From Hordeum vulgare subsp. vulgare (lineage: Eukaryota > Streptophyta > Magnoliopsida > Poales > Poaceae): 64,000 nucleotides of DNA. This document shows, piece after piece, positions 60,295-64,000 of this stretch. Each line of letters begins with the position of its first letter. The stretch's first letter is position 1. The DNA lies in assembly GCF_904849725.1 (NCBI RefSeq), contig NC_058522.1, positions 237,063,084-237,127,083 on the forward strand. Direction: 5' to 3'. A program made the translations under genes and the position numbers. Below the pieces are notes generated by a model. The model was not told the origin of the DNA, did no database searches, and worked only from the letters and a program-made list of their open reading frames with translations.

Positions 60295-61032
60295 ATCAAT
60301 GAGCGCCAAGCTGAATGTTAGTATCTATTCTTTTGTTAAAGTAATTTTAGGTCAACTAACTATGTTTAATTGCTTGATTAAGTAAGTGCAGGCTGTGTTG
60401 AAGGCTCTTTCATGTAGTACTCAAATTTGCAAGTCTGGTTAAATTAAACAATGATGTGGATGACCACTATAACAAGGGAAATTCAGACCAAAATTTGTCG
60501 CCATATCCCCATTTTCTCTTCCAAATGAAACTAAAATGCAAGTACCGTGTGCAATGGAATATCCAATATCTAACGCCGAAAGCTTGGAGACCAAATTGCA
60601 ACGTTCAGTCTCAACACACACGGGATAAACTATAGGATTCGTTTGTGATGTTGGATATCGCACACAATTTTGATAAAGGGAATGTGTTCAATGTGACTAC
60701 GTGTGCTAGTTTTCCACCGCACCAAAAAAAAACTTTGGGCTGCCGTGCAAATATCTACATCCCATCCCTCGTACCAACCAAAAGCCACATTTTTCCCTGA
60801 TTCCCCATTCATTTCCTAAGTTCAAACATTCACTACTTCATTGCAATGTCGCCTCCTCGCTGGCGATGCTCCTTCTTGTTGCTCGGCCTCCTCTATCTAG
60901 TTTGGTAATCCACATCTTCCCCATACCCCCTCATCCTCCATCCCACATGCCCCGACCACCAACGCGACACCTTCCACAAAAATCACCCAAATAATCACCA
61001 CCGGAAAACATGGTGCATGCAGTATAGCTAGG
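60295..61032 (+). other. Intergenic or intron-like stretch
   Basis: AT-rich to 60840, then a C-rich segment with AATCACCACC-type motifs to 61000. Duplicated at 28018-28655 up to 60935. It lies between two protein-like + frames and could be an intron of one broken gene, but splice sites were not established. Confidence 0.3.
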
Positions 61033-61307
61033 AACTCAAGGAGCATTTGGCAGCAGAGAAGCAAATCGCGACCTCACGCATGGATAAGGCCGCAATTGAT
61101 GCCATGCGTGTCGGTCCCCAAAATTTGGAGCAGAACCTCGCCGTCTAGGCCACGGTCAACGCATCATGCGCAAACTCCGCCATGTGGTTGGCTTCTTTAA
61201 ATAACAACTCATGGTGTCTTCTCGAGGGATCCGTTGGTGCCTTCGACGAAGACTACCACTTATTTTCTCAGTGTGTCCGTGCTTTCCTCAGCTCCAGATC
61301 CGGCAGG
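61033..61307 (+). pseudogene. Protein-like fragment with one stop, cut by an LTR insertion
   Basis: The + frame reads ELKEHLAAEKQIATSRMDKA, AIDAMRVGPQNLEQNLAV, a TAG, then ATVNASCANSAMWLASLNNN and GAFDEDYHLFSQCVRAFLSS. It runs open to 61307, where an Athila-like LTR begins. It is helical and charged like the frame ending at 60294 and may belong to the same dead gene. No family recognised. Confidence 0.35.
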
Positions 61308-62808
61308 TGATACGTCTTCGTCGTATCTATAAATTTTTTATTGCTTCATGCCAATATTCTACAACTTTCATATACTTTTGGAAACATTTATATTATTTTT
61401 TGGGACTAAGTTACTTACCCAATGCTCGTTCCTGTTTTTGCTTGTTTTTTGTTTTGTAGAAATTCCATATCAAACGAAGTCCAAACACGATAAAAATTTA
61501 CGTAGATTTTTTGAAATATATGTGAATTTTGGGATTTGGAATCAATGCAAGATGGTACCCGAGGGAGGGACAAGTTAACACGGCGCGACCTGGGGGCGCC
61601 CTGATGGCTTGTGCCTCCCCTTAAGTCTATTGGGGCTCTCCTTCCACCCCAAGAAATATATTTTTGCGAGAAAAATCCCTCCAAATTTTAGCCTGATCGG
61701 ATTTACCGATCTCCGGATATTTAAGAAATGTTGAAGGGTCATAAAACAGGAGAGAAACATAGAGAGATCCAATCGTGGAGGGGCTGCTGCCCTTCGGCAG
61801 CCTTGGCGGCCATGGACCAGAGGGGAAACCTCCTCCCACCTAGGTAGGAGGCCAAGGAAAAAGGAGGAGGGGGGCTCTCCCCCCCTCCCTCCCGTTGGCG
61901 TGGGAGCACTACCGGGGCAACAATCATGACGGCGATCTACACCAGCAACTTAGGCGCTGTCAGCGCCAATCTCTCCCCCTCTATGCAGCGTTGTAAAACA
62001 TCTACTCCACGCTGTAATCTGTACTTAAACATGGCATGTAATGCTATATATTATTATCAATGATATGTGGCTATCCTATGATGTCTGAGTAGATCCCTTT
62101 TGTCCTACGGGTTGATTGTTGTATGATATCATTGATATGAGTTGTATGTTGATATGGTGTTGTCCTAAGGTGCCTTCCGTGAGGCACACACATGAATGAT
62201 TCACGCTGGAGGGTTAGCAATATGTTCATGGTTCGCTTATAGTGGGTTTGTAAGAGACTGAAACAAAAACCCTGGTAAGGGACTTATTTGCGTATGGGAG
62301 TAAAGAGTACTTGGTGTTTAATGCTATAGTTGGGTTTACCTTGATGATTTCTAGTAGTTGCGGATGCTTGCTAGAGTTCCAATCATAAGTGCATATGATC
62401 CAAGTACAGAAAGTATGTTAGCGTATGCCTCTACCTCATTGCATATGATAAGTAGTTATCATGTTATATTCAATTGCATATGGACAATATTTCTGTTGTT
62501 TTACACATGAAAAATTCTACTGAACAAATTACTTATTAATCTTATCTAAACAGCCCCTAACTTTTATTTACTTGTTCTTTCTTATCTTGCAAAACTATCT
62601 ATCACACCTACTAAGTACTTCTAGTTTCCTTCCCGCAAAATAGTTTCATACTTGTTATAGTTAAAGTAAGTGTTAGCGTGCGTAGAGTTGTATTGGTGGA
62701 CGATAGAACTTCAAATAATATTAATTCTACCTTTAGCTCCTCTTTGGGTTCCACACTCTTACTTATCAAAAAAGGCTACAAACGATCCCCTACACTTGTG
62801 GGTTATCA
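61308..62808 (+). repeat. 5' LTR of Athila-like element
   Basis: 1501 bp, start TGATACGTCTTCGTCG, end GGGTTATCA. Typical internal landmarks: GATCTCCGGATATTTAAG near 61710 and CACTTGTGGGTTATCA at the end. Confidence 0.9.
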
Positions 62809-62819
62809 AGACCTTTTTC

Positions 62820-62837
62820 TCGCGCCGTTGCCGGGGA
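62820..62837 (+). promoter_or_regulatory. Primer binding site, tRNA-Asp type
   Basis: TCGCGCCGTTGCCGGGGA, differing from the site at 26362-26379 by one base (C for G at position 2), 11 bases after the LTR end. Confidence 0.85.
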
Positions 62838-62961
62838 GCAATCGCATAGTGGTAGATATTCTCGTGTGTGCTTGTTTGCTTTATCACTAATTAATTTTTA
62901 TTTTATGTTATTAGTTGTTTTATTTTATGTTATTAGTTGTTCTATATCTTTCGTTGCGGAT

Positions 62962-63790
62962 ATGGAACAAGAAACACCAAAACAATAGTGGTACTTGCTA
63001 CTCATGGAGATGGGGAACCTCCTAAAACCCTTGATGCTAGTTATGTGAAATACATTAATTACTCCTTTGATAATCTTGAGAAATCCTCATGCAACTTCTT
63101 AATGGGAGATATGTCGGATCAAGGTGAAAATTTTAGGGATTACCGCTTGTCCCAAAAAGGGAAACACTTATGGGATCCAATTAAAGAGTTGTGTTGGTAT
63201 GCTTGGGATGTATGTTTGAGATGTGATTATACTTGTTGCTCTAAGATTACGGGTCTTCACCTTCCCTTTCAATGTGAATTTAATGATAATAAAACCTTGG
63301 CATGTTATGCTAAAGGTATTTATGATTACTATGATGTGGAAAAAATAGAAGAATTTGTTGCTTCCCTTTTTTGTTGATTGAAAAGTATAAGGATGTTCCT
63401 TACAAATCTGAAAATTTTGCCATACTTAAATATTGCTATGAGAATTATGAATACAATGTTGATATTAATAAATTTATTGAGATAATGTCCGCTGCCTTGG
63501 AAGAGATTAATATTTTGCAAGAATCTATGGAAGAAGCATTTGCTGAAACTGTGAGCTCATTAGATGAAAAAGATGAGGAGGAGAGCGAAGATCAAGAGGA
63601 GGAAGAGCGGATTAGCTACCCGTGTCCACCTTCTAATGAGAGTAACTCTTCAGCTCATGCATTGTTTAATTTCCCTTCGCACATACCGAAGGATGAATGC
63701 TATGATGCTATGATCCCTTGGATTCATTTGAAATATCCCTTTTTGATGAAACTGATGCTTGCTATGCTTGTGGCCATGATGCCAATATGA
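62962..63790 (+). pseudogene. First reading region of Athila-like element (frameshifted)
   Basis: An ATG at 62962 (MEQETPKQ) meets a stop after eight codons. A second frame is open to 63377 (GDMSDQGENFRDYRLSQKGK, LRCDYTCCSKITGLHLPF). It shifts at the T-run at 63367-63372 into a third frame open to 63790 (LIEKYKDVPYKSENFAIL, an acidic tract EKDEEESEDQEEEE, then SNESNSSAHALFNFPSHIPK). Joined, these would make a protein of about 270 residues placed before gag. I recall such an upstream frame in Triticeae Gypsy elements but know no function. There is no gag core within the window. Confidence 0.55.
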
Positions 63791-63902
63791 ATTATGCTTT
63801 TGTGTTGAACTTGCTATAGTTCCGTATGTGAAGCATCAAATGCTGCTATCGCACCCACACAAGATAGTCCTATTATATATTTGAATTCTCCCAACTACAC
63901 CA

Positions 63903-64000
63903 TGATACATCCATTTTGCATCATGCTTTTATATCATTATTTATTGCATTATGGGCTTTTATTACACATTATGGTACAATACATATGCATTTTCTCTCTT
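63903..64000 (+). repeat. Start of a Fatima-like Gypsy LTR
   Basis: TGATACATCCATTTTGCATC start, followed by sequence collinear with the LTR start at 51624 read on the minus strand. Candidate target duplication CACCA (63898-63902). Runs out of the window. Confidence 0.75.

Larger units (their letters stand above)
53282..60935 (+). repeat. Right copy of the segmental duplication
   Basis: Direct-orientation partner of the left copy, lacking its solo LTR and Sabrina-like insertions and so preserving both empty sites. It is uninterrupted except for a small local triplication at 57332-57441. The limits of the duplicated block beyond 53282 are unknown because the left copy is cut by the window edge. 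Confidence 0.85.
61308..64000 (+). mobile_element. Athila-like Gypsy element, 5' part, interrupted at 63903
   Basis: 5' LTR, tRNA-Asp-type primer site and a disrupted first reading region; continues past the window. The preceding GCAGG (61303-61307) is the candidate target duplication. A Fatima-like LTR starts inside it at 63903. Confidence 0.85.

Noticed and set aside
59688..60299. 203-codon minus-strand frame
   Set aside because: Antisense to a + frame with more protein-like composition; its left-copy counterpart is fragmented, and no motif was recognised on the minus strand.
1..61000. The two duplication copies as LTRs of one giant retroelement
   Set aside because: They lack TG/CA ends and contain another element's 3' end, an LTR and low-copy DNA; a segmental duplication fits better.
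1..64000. CRISPR arrays, tRNA or rRNA genes, bacterial operons
   Set aside because: No regular short repeat-spacer pattern, no tRNA fold or rRNA sequence recognised, and all strong signals are plant retroelements. The tRNA-like matches are primer binding sites.

Overview
This window is intergenic, repeat-packed DNA from a large plant genome, most likely a Triticeae grass (wheat, Aegilops, barley or rye). The reasons are the LTR sequences themselves: Athila-type Gypsy LTRs opening TGATACGTCTCC with a tRNA-Asp primer site, a Gypsy LTR opening TGATACATCCATTTTGCATC, and a Copia family with a tRNA-Met primer site. I recognise these from memory as Triticeae families (Sabrina/WHAM-, Fatima-, Sukkula- and Maximus/Sirevirus-like). 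Those family names are hedged and need a database comparison. I found no intact host gene, RNA gene or CRISPR array.

The backbone is a direct segmental duplication. Positions 1-28655, once later insertions are removed, match 53282-60935 at roughly 94% by eye. Each copy holds the 3' end of an Athila-like Gypsy element, its 3' LTR carrying the same nested Mutator-like element, a low-copy stretch, a degenerate ~495-bp tandem repeat array, and a pseudogene-like reading frame. The shared nested insertion shows that the segment was duplicated as a block.

The left copy then received a 2.5-kb solo LTR (4409-6931, TSD CCATG) and a Sabrina-like Gypsy element on the minus strand (8000-27917, TSD GTGGC). 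Inside one LTR of the latter sits an 11.9-kb LARD-type element (8862-20721, TSD CTCAA) with ~4-kb LTRs. Its internal region has no open frame but still carries an eroded Ty3/Gypsy reverse transcriptase.

Between the two copies lie two overlapping 5' parts of minus-strand Sirevirus-like Copia elements. One (28656-43649) keeps 5' LTR, gag, protease, integrase, reverse transcriptase and an extra downstream reading region with its own TATA-like box. The other (43650-48297) keeps 5' LTR, gag and protease. A 4-kb solo LTR related to the LARD (37806-41830, TSD ATTGT) interrupts the first gag. Next comes a 5' part of a Fatima-like Gypsy element (48298-51624), cut at its integrase zinc finger. No 3' LTR is present for any of these three elements, so one or more large deletions are implied.

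The right end (61308-64000) is the 5' LTR, primer site and first frames of another Athila-like element, itself interrupted at 63903 by a Fatima-like LTR that runs out of the window. Every coding region seen belongs to a transposon. Only the Sabrina-like gag-protease frame (24081-26156) is long and uninterrupted.
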